Source of the DNA: Oxalobacteraceae bacterium
GTDB lineage: Bacteria; Pseudomonadota; Gammaproteobacteria; Burkholderiales; Burkholderiaceae_D
DNA length: 64,000 bases
Assembly (NCBI GenBank): GCA_027490725.1
Contig: JAIXXN010000014.1
Coordinates: forward strand, 1-64,000
Reading direction: 5' to 3'
The position numbers and the translations under genes are program-made. Below, piece by piece: positions 17,641 through 27,800 of this stretch. Below the pieces are notes generated by a model, which worked only from the letters and a program-made list of their open reading frames with translations, did not search any database and was not told the origin of the DNA. Position 1 is the first letter of the stretch. Every line of letters starts with the position of its first letter.

Positions 17641-18525
17641 TTAAGGCACGTGGGCCAGGAAGGCGCTCAGTGCAGCCTGCGATGCGGGCTCGTCGAGCAT
17701 CGGCGCATGGCCCACATCCGGCACTTCCACCACCCGCATCTGCGGCGCGTCGGCGCGCATCGCGGCGATCTCCGGTGCCTCGATCAGATCCGAAATCCCC
17801 CCTACCAGCAGCAGGGTCGGCACGTGACGGGCCAGTCGGCGGAAAGCCCAGCGTGCCATCAGCGAACTAGTCTTGACCTTGCCCTGTTTGATCGCAATCG
17901 CGATGCCCGGATCGTATTGCGGACGGAAGCTACCATCCTCGTTCTGGGCGAAGGTGCGGCGTGCCCACAGCAGCCAGTCCGCATCGGTGTGATGCGGGAA
18001 AGCCACTGCATTGATTGCCTTGCAGGCTGCCGCAGCAGCGTGCCAGCTATCGACCGGTACGCCGGTGCCGACATAGCCGGCAATCCGTGACAGGCCTCGT
18101 TGTGACAGGCGCGGGCCCACGTCATTCAGCACTGCCGCGGCAATCAGGTGACGGTGACGCATTGCCAGCGTCATGGTGATGATGCCGCCCATCGACGTGC
18201 CGATGAACACTGCACGCGCAATCCCCAGTTCTTCGAGCAACTGTGCCACATCGCGCGCATATACCAGCGGGTTGTAGTGACTGTGGTCGCTATCGTATTC
18301 GGATTTGCCACGCCCACGGATATCCAGCGCCAGCACACGGCGCCCCTGTGCCGCCAGCCATGGCGCCACTGTTTCGAAGTCGGCGCTGTTACGGGTCAAG
18401 CCGTGGATACAGACGATCGGGCAGCGCGCCGGGCCCGCTGCGGCGGCGTAATCGCGCGCCATCAGACGCAGGCCATCATGGCTGCGCCAGCTACGTTCTA
18501 CGTAGGGAAGTTGATTAGCAATCAT
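17641..18525 (-). CDS. Alpha/beta hydrolase
   Basis: Serine hydrolase of 294 residues. The nucleophile is S111 in GTSMGG, the oxyanion segment is CIHGLTRN near residue 40, the acid is probably the Asp of GGISDLIEAPE near 245, and the His is in VPDVGHAP near 276. No signal peptide, so it acts in the cytosol. The family covers esterases and carbon-carbon hydrolases. Within this cluster it could free a carboxylic acid from an imported ester before CoA activation, which is inference. Confidence 0.85.
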   Translation of the reverse strand: MIANQLPYVERSWRSHDGLRLMARDYAAAAGPARCPIVCIHGLTRNSADFETVAPWLAAQGRRVLALDIRGRGKSEYDSDHSHYNPLVYARDVAQLLEELGIARAVFIGTSMGGIITMTLAMRHRHLIAAAVLNDVGPRLSQRGLSRIAGYVGTGVPVDSWHAAAAACKAINAVAFPHHTDADWLLWARRTFAQNEDGSFRPQYDPGIAIAIKQGKVKTSSLMARWAFRRLARHVPTLLLVGGISDLIEAPEIAAMRADAPQMRVVEVPDVGHAPMLDEPASQAALSAFLAHVP

Positions 18526-18601
18526 AAGACTCCGTGCGGAAAAACCAGAGCGGCGCTACAGCACCAGTGCTCCGTGCGCCGCCCCTTACCTGAAACGCTC
18601 T

Positions 18602-20974
18602 TTAGAACTTCATCGACAGCGAAGCTTTCACCGTACGTGGGTCACCGTAGAAGGTGGTGATGGTGTTGAAGAAGCCCGCGAAGCCATAACCGGCAACCTT
18701 GTAGCGCTTATCCAGCAGGTTGCGGCCATTCAGTGCCAGTTGCAGTTTGCGGTCGCTGCTGGTCCATACCAGACCGGCATCCCACAGACCATAACCTTCC
18801 TGCATCAGCATCAGATTCTGCGGCACGTTTGCATCGATCGAGGCCACCCCGGTCATGCGTACCATTTCGCTCTGATACACCTTGCTCTTGTACGACACCG
18901 AGTTATTCAGCGACAGGGTACCGCTGCGACCAAAGGCGGTCAGTGGCCAGTCGTAGGTAGCGCTCAGATTGGCGGAAGTCTTAGGCGTGTTCTGGAACTC
19001 GGCCTGATCGGCCACGTTCACCAGCGATTTGCCATTCGCGACCATCCATTCCTTGTACTTGGCATCGATGGCGCTGAACATGGCGCTCACGGTGAGCTGG
19101 TCGCTTACACGGGCAATCGCTTCCAGTTCCACACCGGCGATCTTGGCCTTACCAGCGTTGGTCAGCGTACCGGCAAAGCCGTTCACGCTGCCGTCTGCTG
19201 CGAAGGTCGGAATCGAGCCTGGAATCTGCACGTTCTTGTAGTCGCTATAGAAAGCTGCCACATTGGTTTGCAGACGGCCACCGTTCAGATTCGACTTCAG
19301 GCCAAGCTCGAAGGAGCTCACCTCTTCCGGTGCCACACCCTGACGCTTCAGCAGCGAAGCTGCGCTAGTTGGGCCACCGGATGCCGTCAGATCCATACGC
19401 GGATCGAACATGCCGCCCTTGAAGCCCACCGAGTACGTGGCATACAGATTGTTCTGGCGATCAATCTTCCAGCCCAGTCCCAGCTTAGGCGTGAACTTGG
19501 TATCGGTGCGATTCAGATCGTTCTTGCTCATATCGGTGTTCGGTGCGCCGCCGACTGCCGCAGGATTACCCAGCGTTGGCGAACCTTTCAGGCCGAGGTA
19601 GGTACGCTTGTAGATCGCTGCCTGACGTTCGTCATTGGTGTAACGGCCACCGATGTTGATGTTGAAATCATCGCTAACGTTATAGCTGGCGTCCGCAAAG
19701 GCAGCCCAGGTTTTACTATCGATATCGTCACGGGTGTACAGCGACAGACCACCGGCGGCGTTGTACAGCACATCGAATTCATTGAAGGCGTTGGTCTTCA
19801 TGTAGAACAGACCTGCCACACCTTGCCAGCGCGAGCCGGTATAGGTCAACTGGAGTTCCTGACTGGCCTGACGGTCGGTGTAGATGGCCGGTGCTTCGAA
19901 CAGCGGGGTCGCCAGCGAATCGAAGTCAATCGGTGCATACGACTTGCTGCTGCGGTAAGCGCTAATCGATTTTACCGACAGGGTCGGATCAATCGTGTAT
20001 TCCACCATCAGGCTGCCGCCTTCGGTGGTCACCTGCTGCTGATGACCCAGCACCGTGTACAGATTCGCGCGGGTATCGTAAGGGCCGGACAGCGGCGCTT
20101 CGCTGGTAGGAGCCGGACCGGCGGTCAGCCGGTAGCCCTGCTTCGGCAGCGAATCGTCGACCGTACGGTCAGCCGAGAAGCGCACGAACAGGGACGACGA
20201 TGGCGTCAGTTCTGCACTGACGCGACCAGCCACCACTTTCTTGTTGTAGTTATCCAGACCATTCAGCACGTTCTTGCCGTAGCCACCGTGATTGAAGGTG
20301 GCCAGCGTGCCACCGATGCGCAGCATGTCGGAAATTTCGCTACTGCCTTTGACCACCAGATCACGCTCGCTATAGCTACCTAAGGTGCCTTTCACATTCA
20401 GCGTATTGCCGGTAGCCAGACGGCGCGTCACGTATTTGACGGCACCGCCAATGGTGTTGCGGCCATACAGCGTCCCTTGCGGGCCACGCAGCACTTCGAT
20501 GCGTTCCAGATCGTAGATGTCGGTCAGCGCGCCTTGCGGGCGGGCCAGATACACATCATCCAGATAGATGCCCACGCCCTGCTCGTAACCGGCAACCGGA
20601 TCCTGCTGGCCGATACCGCGAATGAAGGCGGTCAGCGTGGTGTTGGTGGCACGCGAAGTTTTCAGCGTGGTATTCGGCAGCAGATCGGCCAGACCGGTAA
20701 TGTCGGGGATGCCTGCTTTTTCCATCGCCGCGCCGGAAATCGCGGTGACCGAACCTGGCACATCCTGTATCAGTTCGGCGCGACGACGTGCCGTCACGAT
20801 CACTTTTTCCGGTTCGTTGGCTGCCGCCACCGGGGTAGCGTCGGCAGCGGCAGCATCGGCGGCATCGGCAGCAGCAAACGCCTGCCCTGCAGCCAACCCT
20901 GAAATCGCCGAAGCAGCCACCATCACTGCAACGGAACGACGTAGCACCAGCGTGCTTTGTTTAGACATACGCAT
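18602..20974 (-). CDS. TonB-dependent outer-membrane receptor
   Basis: Outer-membrane active transporter of 790 residues. The start at 20974 has GGAGGAG upstream. A signal peptide ends around AAGQAFA; an Ala/Asp-rich linker (residues 33-50) is followed by the TonB-box/plug start VIVTARRRAELIQDVPGSV. The plug contains GRNTIGGAVKYVTRR, and the barrel ends in the expected terminal Phe (SLSMKF). There is no N-terminal signalling extension. It resembles the broad class of receptors used for non-siderophore substrates in proteobacteria. Lying between the CoA ligase and hydrolase genes, it probably brings the same substrate across the outer membrane. Confidence 0.9.
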   Translation of the reverse strand: MRMSKQSTLVLRRSVAVMVAASAISGLAAGQAFAAADAADAAAADATPVAAANEPEKVIVTARRRAELIQDVPGSVTAISGAAMEKAGIPDITGLADLLPNTTLKTSRATNTTLTAFIRGIGQQDPVAGYEQGVGIYLDDVYLARPQGALTDIYDLERIEVLRGPQGTLYGRNTIGGAVKYVTRRLATGNTLNVKGTLGSYSERDLVVKGSSEISDMLRIGGTLATFNHGGYGKNVLNGLDNYNKKVVAGRVSAELTPSSSLFVRFSADRTVDDSLPKQGYRLTAGPAPTSEAPLSGPYDTRANLYTVLGHQQQVTTEGGSLMVEYTIDPTLSVKSISAYRSSKSYAPIDFDSLATPLFEAPAIYTDRQASQELQLTYTGSRWQGVAGLFYMKTNAFNEFDVLYNAAGGLSLYTRDDIDSKTWAAFADASYNVSDDFNINIGGRYTNDERQAAIYKRTYLGLKGSPTLGNPAAVGGAPNTDMSKNDLNRTDTKFTPKLGLGWKIDRQNNLYATYSVGFKGGMFDPRMDLTASGGPTSAASLLKRQGVAPEEVSSFELGLKSNLNGGRLQTNVAAFYSDYKNVQIPGSIPTFAADGSVNGFAGTLTNAGKAKIAGVELEAIARVSDQLTVSAMFSAIDAKYKEWMVANGKSLVNVADQAEFQNTPKTSANLSATYDWPLTAFGRSGTLSLNNSVSYKSKVYQSEMVRMTGVASIDANVPQNLMLMQEGYGLWDAGLVWTSSDRKLQLALNGRNLLDKRYKVAGYGFAGFFNTITTFYGDPRTVKASLSMKF

Positions 20975-21123
20975 AGCATCTCCTCCAGATATTTTTAGTA
21001 TTTATATGACCGTTGACGGACATTGCGATGCAGTGTGCCCGTTCTGCAAACTTAGTTAAAGATGAAGCCATGCACGGCATATGTGCAGAAATGCACAGCC
21101 CCTTCCGACGTTGCCGCAGCGTA

Positions 21124-22692
21124 CTAAATCACACGCTCACGACCTTCCCAATACGGCGCGCGCAGTTCGCGTTTCAGTATTTTTCCTGCGGCGTTACGGG
21201 GAAAACTGCTCACCAGTGCCACCGCACTGACACGTTGATAGCGAGCTGCAACCCGCACATTGATCCAGTCCCGCAATTGCTCGGGTGTGCAGCCAGTACC
21301 GAAAGCCTGTTTCATTTGCACCACAGCGAACGGTGTCTCCCCCCATTTTTCATCGGGCACACCGAACACCACCACCTCGGCGACATCCGGATGGGTGGCG
21401 ATCACCTCTTCGATATCGCGTGGATAAACCTTCACGCCACCGCTGTCGATCATGTCCTTCTTGCGATCGACCAGATACAGATAGCCGTCTGCATCGATGC
21501 GGCCGATGTCGCCCGAATACAGCCAGCCATCGCGGATAGTCTGCTCGGTCAGATCGGCGCGCTGGTAGTAGCCGGACATCAGCAGCGGACCGCGTCCGGC
21601 AATCTCGCCGGTCTCGCCCACCTCGGCCTCGCTGCCATCTTCCCGCACGATGCGCAGCTCGAAGAATGGCGGCGGCACACCCACCGAGCCGAGTTTGCGC
21701 TGCGTATCGCGGCGGTCGAGCACCGTGACAAAACCCTCGGTCAGACCATACAGTTCGTGCAGACGTCCGGGCAGCAAGGCTTCCAGTGCCTGCTTGCGTG
21801 CCAGCGGCAACGGCGCACCCAGCGACAGCACTACCTGCAGGGACGCCAGTTGTAGTGGATCGAGATCCGGCAGGTCGAGGATCGCGCCGATCTGTGATGG
21901 CACCAGCATGGTGTGCGTGACTTTTTCACGCGCCACACTCGCCACGAAAGCGCGTGCATCGAACTGCGCATGCAGAACGTAACGAGCGCCCTGCGCAAAA
22001 GCCGGCATCATCATCACGTAGGCGCCGTTGAAAACAATCGCGCCCGTATGCAGCACCACCGATTCCGGCGACACGCGGAAGATGCTGGCCATCAGCGTGG
22101 CGTAATGGGCACGCACCCGGTGCGTGAGCAGAATGCCTTTGGGCTGGCCGGTAGTGCCGCTGGTGTACATGATGTTGCAGGGATGATCGGGGACGATCGG
22201 CGCTACCGCCAGCAGTGGCCCGTGTGCAGCGACCAACTCCGCGTAAGTCTGCGCGCCATCCAGCGCAGCCGCCGTGCCACTCGCACCGACGCAGACCAGC
22301 CGCACAGGCTCGGTTGCGGCAGTGCCGCACTGGCTCACCGCAGCGCGTACATCGGGCAAGGCTGCCACACTGGTAAATACCATGCGTGGCGCGGCATCCT
22401 CGAGCAGCGATTGCAGTCCGCTGCGCTGCAGCAGCGGCGACAGCGGCACCGCTACCGCACCCAGATCGGCACAGGCCCAGTAAATCAGCAGCAGTTCCAG
22501 GCTATTCGCCAGCACGGTGGCAACCCGGTCACCGGGACGCACGCCCGCCTGCGCCATGGCCTGCGCCAGTTGCGAACTGCGCGCCGCAAAGCTGCGCCAG
22601 TCCAGCCGCTCGCTCTCGAACACCACCGCCGTAGCGGTAGGCTGATAGCGCGCGTGGTGCGCCAGCAAGCCGGCAATACTCAAGGAATCCAT
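21124..22692 (-). CDS. Class I acyl/aryl-CoA ligase (AMP-forming)
   Basis: Adenylate-forming enzyme of 522 residues that would make a CoA thioester from a carboxylic acid and ATP. The AMP-binding P-loop YTSGTTGQPKG sits near residue 178, the A5/A7 motifs YGLTEGF and YSGDIGRID are present, the hinge is VDRKKDMIDSGG, and the catalytic Lys lies in NAAGKILKRELR near the C-terminus. The shape fits ligases of aromatic, short or medium-chain acids. First gene of the nine-gene array and divergent from the LysR gene, so it is the likely direct regulatory target. Confidence 0.9.
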   Translation of the reverse strand: MDSLSIAGLLAHHARYQPTATAVVFESERLDWRSFAARSSQLAQAMAQAGVRPGDRVATVLANSLELLLIYWACADLGAVAVPLSPLLQRSGLQSLLEDAAPRMVFTSVAALPDVRAAVSQCGTAATEPVRLVCVGASGTAAALDGAQTYAELVAAHGPLLAVAPIVPDHPCNIMYTSGTTGQPKGILLTHRVRAHYATLMASIFRVSPESVVLHTGAIVFNGAYVMMMPAFAQGARYVLHAQFDARAFVASVAREKVTHTMLVPSQIGAILDLPDLDPLQLASLQVVLSLGAPLPLARKQALEALLPGRLHELYGLTEGFVTVLDRRDTQRKLGSVGVPPPFFELRIVREDGSEAEVGETGEIAGRGPLLMSGYYQRADLTEQTIRDGWLYSGDIGRIDADGYLYLVDRKKDMIDSGGVKVYPRDIEEVIATHPDVAEVVVFGVPDEKWGETPFAVVQMKQAFGTGCTPEQLRDWINVRVAARYQRVSAVALVSSFPRNAAGKILKRELRAPYWEGRERVI

Positions 22693-22785
22693 AACATCCT
22701 CTAAGGTGGGAGCTGAAGGGAAAATTCGTGTGTGCGGATTTTAGTGACAAGTAACCACGCCGGAAACGGGAATTCTTGCCAACCC

Positions 22786-22805
22786 ATTGTGCGTTGTTGC
22801 ACAAT
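22786..22805. promoter_or_regulatory. Perfect inverted repeat, probable LysR operator
   Basis: ATTGTGC and GCACAAT are exact inverted copies separated by six bases, giving the T-N11-A layout of LysR-type binding sites. The repeat ends seven bases before the LysR start codon and occupies the place of a ribosome binding site, and it lies 94 bases from the divergent ligase gene. Auto-repression plus control of the ligase promoter is inferred. Confidence 0.6.
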
Positions 22806-22812
22806 CAAGCGC

Positions 22813-23772
22813 ATGAATAAACTCCCCGAGTGGACTGACCTACGCTATTTCCTCGAGCTAGCCCGTGCTGGCACGCTCACTGGCGCAGCACGCCGCCTCG
22901 CGGTGGACCACACCACTGTGGCGCGTCGCATACAGCGACTGGAACAGGAGTTCGGTACGCCGCTGTTCGATCATCGACGCGAAGGCTACGAACTGACCGA
23001 GCAGGGACGCGCGCTGATTCCGCACGCAGAGCTGATGGAATCGGCCGCCATGTCGGCGCTGGAACAACTGGCCGGAAAAATGCAGGGCGCACGCGGCGTA
23101 GTACGTCTCGGTGCGCCGGAATTACTTGGCTCGGTGCTGGTGGCGCCACATGTGCAGAAGCTGGTGAGTGTCAACCCGGAGCTGCATCTCGACCTGTTGC
23201 TGCTGCCGCGCTTTGCCAATCTGGCCAACCGTGAAGCGGATCTGAGCATCACGCTGGATGCCCCGGAAACGGGGCGCTACATGGTGACGCGCCTGAGCTG
23301 CTTCCGTTACTACCTGTTCGGTTCACGCAGTTATCTGGCGCAGCATCCCACCATCACCCGCAAGGAAGATCTGGCCGAGCACCTGTTCATCGACTACGTA
23401 CAGACGCAGTTGATGAGCACAGGTTTGAACTATCTCGATGAAATCGGCATCGTGCCGAAGCGGCGCTTCTGTGCCACCGGCATGCTGGCGCAATGCGAAG
23501 CGGCCAATGCCGGTATCGGTCTGGTGATGGCGCCGCCGTATGCCGCGCGCAAATATCCGGATCTGGTGCCGGTGCTGCCGGAGATCGTGTATGCCCACCG
23601 CACCCTGTGGCTGGTAGCGCCGTCCGACCTGTTTGGCCAGAAGCGCGTGCGTACTGTGTGGGACTGGCTGCGCGCCACCGTCGAGGGACAGAACGATCAG
23701 CTGTTCTTGCCCTCGCCGTATGCACCGCTCACGCCAGAGACGCGCATGGAGCCGGTGGCGATCAATATCTGA
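22813..23772 (+). CDS. LysR family transcriptional regulator
   Basis: DNA-binding regulator of 319 residues. The winged helix-turn-helix occupies about residues 5-64 (WTDLRYFLELARAGTLTG, then AARRLAVDHTTVARRI), and the effector-binding domain follows from about residue 90. The ATG at 22813 starts the canonical N-terminus; the upstream in-frame extension overlaps an inverted repeat and is not used. Divergent from the CoA-ligase/TonB/Liv array, which it probably controls in response to the imported compound or its CoA ester. Confidence 0.9.
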   Translation: MNKLPEWTDLRYFLELARAGTLTGAARRLAVDHTTVARRIQRLEQEFGTPLFDHRREGYELTEQGRALIPHAELMESAAMSALEQLAGKMQGARGVVRLGAPELLGSVLVAPHVQKLVSVNPELHLDLLLLPRFANLANREADLSITLDAPETGRYMVTRLSCFRYYLFGSRSYLAQHPTITRKEDLAEHLFIDYVQTQLMSTGLNYLDEIGIVPKRRFCATGMLAQCEAANAGIGLVMAPPYAARKYPDLVPVLPEIVYAHRTLWLVAPSDLFGQKRVRTVWDWLRATVEGQNDQLFLPSPYAPLTPETRMEPVAINI

Positions 23773-23787
23773 GCAGGTTTGAATGCA

Positions 23788-24822
23788 TCAGCCGATGCGA
23801 TGCACCATCAGACCGGCGCGTAATCCGACCCTGACATCGGGATTCGGAAACACCACCAGTTCTTCCGGATGCTGCACCGTGTACACGGTATCGCCATCAC
23901 GCGCAATTTCTTCGCCCTGACGCATCGCCGTGAAGTTATGCGTTTCGCGGCCGAAGGCCATGCGGAAGTTGTCACTGAGTTTGATGATCTGGCGGGCCGT
24001 CGCAAAGATGTGCGGCTGACGCGCCAGCGTGGCCGGTGCCACGCCACGCAGCAGGGCATCCAGCGCTGCCGACGCATCGGCAAACTGAGCGATGTCGTTA
24101 TTGCCCAGCGTACCAATGCGCCCCAGTTCGATGGTCGTCCCGGCGGCCTGATGGTGCTCGGCCGAGTAGTAGCTGTAGGTGCCGACCGAAGCCGGATTCA
24201 TAATCACCGCACCGACCCCGGCATGTCCCAGCCACGCCAGCAATTGCTGTCGCGGCGCGTCGGCGATCAGCTCCGGCACAATGGCAAACGCCGGATACAC
24301 GGAAGGCCGGATTGCCGTGTGCAGATCCAGATGCCAGCGCTGCGCCGACGCGTTCGCAAAGAACGCGCTGGTCGCAGCCACCATCACATCGGCGCGTGCG
24401 GCTTCAGCGGTACCAGCCAGCGTACCACGCTCGCTGCGGAACATGCGATTCAGATCCGCATCGATAAAGCGCTTACCGGCACGGATTGCATCGATATTCC
24501 CGACACACAGCATCAGGTCCACCGCCAGCGCCGCCGGATTAACGGCGACATCCTGCGACAGCTGATCGAGCAGATAGGCCAGTACTTCAATCGGCCCGGT
24601 CTCGTCACCATGCACACCGACCGACAACAGCACGGCCGGACGCGGGGCTGCAGCAGTAGCAGCAGTTGCAGCAGTTGCAGCAGCGCCCTGTATCGTCAGT
24701 ATCCCGTCGGCCGCTTGCGCCACCGTATAACCGGCGGCCGTGAAGCGCTGCGCGACCACGCTGAAATCTGCTTCAGCGAGGGCGCGCACTGCTGGCGGCA
24801 AAGTCTGGCTAATTTGCCCCAT
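23788..24822 (-). CDS. astE: Succinylglutamate desuccinylase
   Basis: Last enzyme of the arginine succinyltransferase pathway: hydrolyses N-succinylglutamate to succinate and glutamate. 344 residues, M14-like zinc fold with H71 and E74 in GVHGDETG and H168 in HLDLHTA. The start at 24822 is four bases after the stop of the glutamate dehydrogenase gene, with a GAGG site overlapping that stop, so translation is coupled. Residues 47-59 form an unusual Ala/Thr run encoded by a 9-base tandem repeat in a surface position ahead of the zinc motif. The longer upstream reading frame is the shadow of the dehydrogenase gene. Confidence 0.93.
   Translation of the reverse strand: MGQISQTLPPAVRALAEADFSVVAQRFTAAGYTVAQAADGILTIQGAAATAATAATAAAPRPAVLLSVGVHGDETGPIEVLAYLLDQLSQDVAVNPAALAVDLMLCVGNIDAIRAGKRFIDADLNRMFRSERGTLAGTAEAARADVMVAATSAFFANASAQRWHLDLHTAIRPSVYPAFAIVPELIADAPRQQLLAWLGHAGVGAVIMNPASVGTYSYYSAEHHQAAGTTIELGRIGTLGNNDIAQFADASAALDALLRGVAPATLARQPHIFATARQIIKLSDNFRMAFGRETHNFTAMRQGEEIARDGDTVYTVQHPEELVVFPNPDVRVGLRAGLMVHRIG
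24650..24685. repeat. Four-copy 9-base tandem repeat inside astE
   Basis: Four successive 9-mers: gcagcagta, gcagcagtt, gcagcagtt, gcagcagcg. They encode an Ala-Ala-Thr tripeptide repeat near residues 48-59 of AstE. The unit is a multiple of three, so copy-number change would alter length without breaking the frame. Confidence 0.75.
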
Positions 24823-24826
24823 TGCC

Positions 24827-27800
24827 TCAGGCAGCCAGCGGCGCAGCGGTCGCTTCGGACAGTGCCCATACATCCAGCATGGCCTGTTCCAGATCGGTCG
24901 CCACGGCATAGCCGGACAGACCCAGCGTGTTGACCACCACTTCGACCGCTTCGCTAGCAGCATGGGTGCTGTCAGCATGGCGCAGCACTTGCGACAGCAG
25001 ACGTTGCTGGGTACGACGCAGCGCGTTCTGTGCATAGCTCCGCAGCTGTTCCTGCGAACGGTTCTGGGCTGGCAGTTTCAGACCGCGTTCCAGCGTATCG
25101 ATGCCGACCTGCGCACGCAGCGCCATGCCCACCTGCAGGAACGCTGGCAGATCCATACCTTGCGGACGGGTCACCGACAGCGCTGCAAACACGAACGCTG
25201 CAACCGATTCGATCGCATCGACCGCCTGCCAGGCCTGCATGAATTCCGCACGCAGGCCGGCCGTCAGTTCGGCATCGGACTGACCATCGGCTGGAATCAT
25301 TTTCGCCAGCGTTTCCGGTTGAGCGAACAGTTTGCTCAGTTCCGCGACACCGGCACGCAGCTGGTCGGCTGGCACCGTCAGCACGCCTTCGATGACCGCT
25401 TTCTGCAGCACGCGGGTGCGGCCATCGACCTTGATCGAGACAGCGCGCGGGATCTTCAGCGCATCGGCGTCGAGCGTGTCGAACACCGGTGCCAGATTCA
25501 GCGCCGACCATGCCTGACCCCAGGCCAGAATCACATCGGACTCGCTAGCGCCATGCTCGGCCGCCAGCTGACGCAGCATCAGCGGACCGCAGCGGTTGAC
25601 CGATTCATTGGCCAGCACGGTCGCCAGAATCGCATTTGCCAGCGGGTGTGCCAGCGCGGAGCGGGTAGCCACCAGCAGCTCAGGGAAGTAAGGCTTGAGC
25701 ACCGACTCGGCCCAGCCCAGTTCCGTCAGCGGCAAGGCCGACAGAATGCGTTTGTAACGGTTCTTCACGTTCGCGACCACCACCGCCAGTTCCGGCGTGG
25801 TCAGGCCACGGCCATCGGCTTTGCGACGTGCCAGTTCGGCCACGCTAGGCAGTTGTTCCAGTTCGCGCGACAGCGCGCCTTCTTCTTCCAGACTGGCGAT
25901 CAGGGCGGCATAGCCATCCTGCACGCCGGCATCCACCTGCGCCTGGGCTTCACGCACCAGCAACTGGGTCTGCAGGGTGTTATCGCGCAGTACCAGACGT
26001 TCGATGTCGGCGGTCATGTCGTTCAGTACGCGATTACGTTCCGCTTCGCTGAGCTGGCCGGCATTCATTTCCACGTCCAGCCACATCTTCGCGTTCACTT
26101 CATGGTCGGAGCAATCCACACCGGCCGAGTTATCGATTGCATCGGTGAAGATGCGACCGCCGGTCAGCGCAAATTCGATACGGCCAGCCTGCGTAGCGCC
26201 GAGGTTACCGCCTTCGGCCACCACTTTGCAGCGCAACTGGTTACCATCGACACGGATATTGTCGTTGGCGCGGTCCTTCACCTGTGCGTGGCTTTCGCTG
26301 GACGCTTTGATGTAGGTACCGATACCGCCGTTGTAGAACAGGTCCACTGGTGCCAGCAGAATGCGGTGCATCAGTTCTTCCGGTGCCAGCGAGGTCTCGG
26401 CGATATCGAGCACCGCACGGATTTCCGGCGACAGTTCGATGGAGCGCACATTGCGCGGGAACACGCCACCGCCTGCGGAGATCAGATCCTTGCTGTAGTC
26501 CTCCCACGAGGAACGTGGCAGCGCAAACATGCGGGCACGTTCGGCAAACGATTTTTCCATGTCCGGATTCGGATCGAGGAAGATATGACGGTGATCGAAG
26601 GCTGCCACGATTTTCAGTTTGCGCGACAGCAGTGCGCCGTTACCGAATACGTCGCCGGACATATCACCGACACCCACCATGGTCACCTGCGTGGCATGGA
26701 TATCGTGATCCATTTCGTAGAAGTGACGCTTGACGGCTTCGAACGCGCCCTTGGCGGTAATACCCATTTTCTTGTGGTCGTAACCGTTCGAGCCACCCGA
26801 GGCGAACGCATCACCGAGCCAGAAGCCGCGCTGCACAGCGATGCCGTTAGCGATGTCGGAGAAGGTTGCGGTGCCCTTGTCGGCCGCCACCACCAGATAC
26901 GGATCGTTAGCGTCGTAGCACACGGTATCGGCTGGTGCGACGATTTTGCCGAGCACGCGGTTGTCGGTCACTTCCAGCAGGCTGGCGATGAACAGACGAT
27001 AGACTGCTTCGCCTTCCGCCGCAATGATTTCACGGGCAGCGTCTTTCGGCATCTGCTTGCAGACGAAACCACCCTTGGCACCGGCCGGTACGATCACCGC
27101 ATTTTTCACCATCTGCGCTTTCACCAGACCCAGCACCTCGGTGCGGTAGTCTTCCATACGGTCCGACCAGCGCAGACCGCCGCGAGCGACCGGGCCGCCG
27201 CGCAGGTGTACGCCTTCGAAGCGACGCGAGAACACGAAGATTTCGCGGAACGGACGTGGCTCCGGCACCAGCGCCAGATTGCTGGTATCGAATTTGAAGA
27301 TGATCTTGTCGCCCTGCTGGGCATTCTGGAAATAGTTGGTACGCACGGTGGCGCCCATCAGATCGGCCATCGCGCCCAGCACTTCTTCGCTATCGGCGTG
27401 GTTAATCGCCGGCAGACGGCTCTTGATCGCCGCCAGCGTTTCCAGCGCAGCAGCGCGGCTTGCGTCGTCCAGCGCAGGGTCGAAGCGTTGCAGGAAAGCG
27501 TCCACCAGTTGCTTGACCACTACCGGCTGCTTGCGCAGGGTTTCAGCGATGTAGCGCACCGAGAAGCGGCTGCCGGTCTGACGCCAGTAACTCATGTAGG
27601 CGCGTACCAGCTGGATGTGGCGTACGCTCAGGCCACCTTCCACCACCAGCCCGTTCAGACGGCCGTCTTCGGCTTCGTTGTTCAGCAGTGCCGCGAACAG
27701 TTCTTCGGACACGCCGACGATATTTTCACGCGCCAGCACCGCCGCACTGGCAGCATCCACCGCCAGACTGGTGACAAAGTGACGCTGGCCATCGACACGC

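Noticed and set aside
18740..20383. 547-codon plus-strand frame opposite the TonB receptor
   Set aside because: The receptor on the minus strand has signal peptide, plug and terminal Phe; the antisense frame has no domain.
23785..23798. GCATC-AGCC-GATGC hairpin between the LysR and astE genes as a shared terminator
   Set aside because: The stem is only five base pairs and there is no T tract on either side; too weak to call.
24823..25035. N-terminal extension of the astE frame into the gdhB gene
   Set aside because: These 71 codons lie wholly within the dehydrogenase gene in another frame, and the ATG at 24822 has a proper coupled start.
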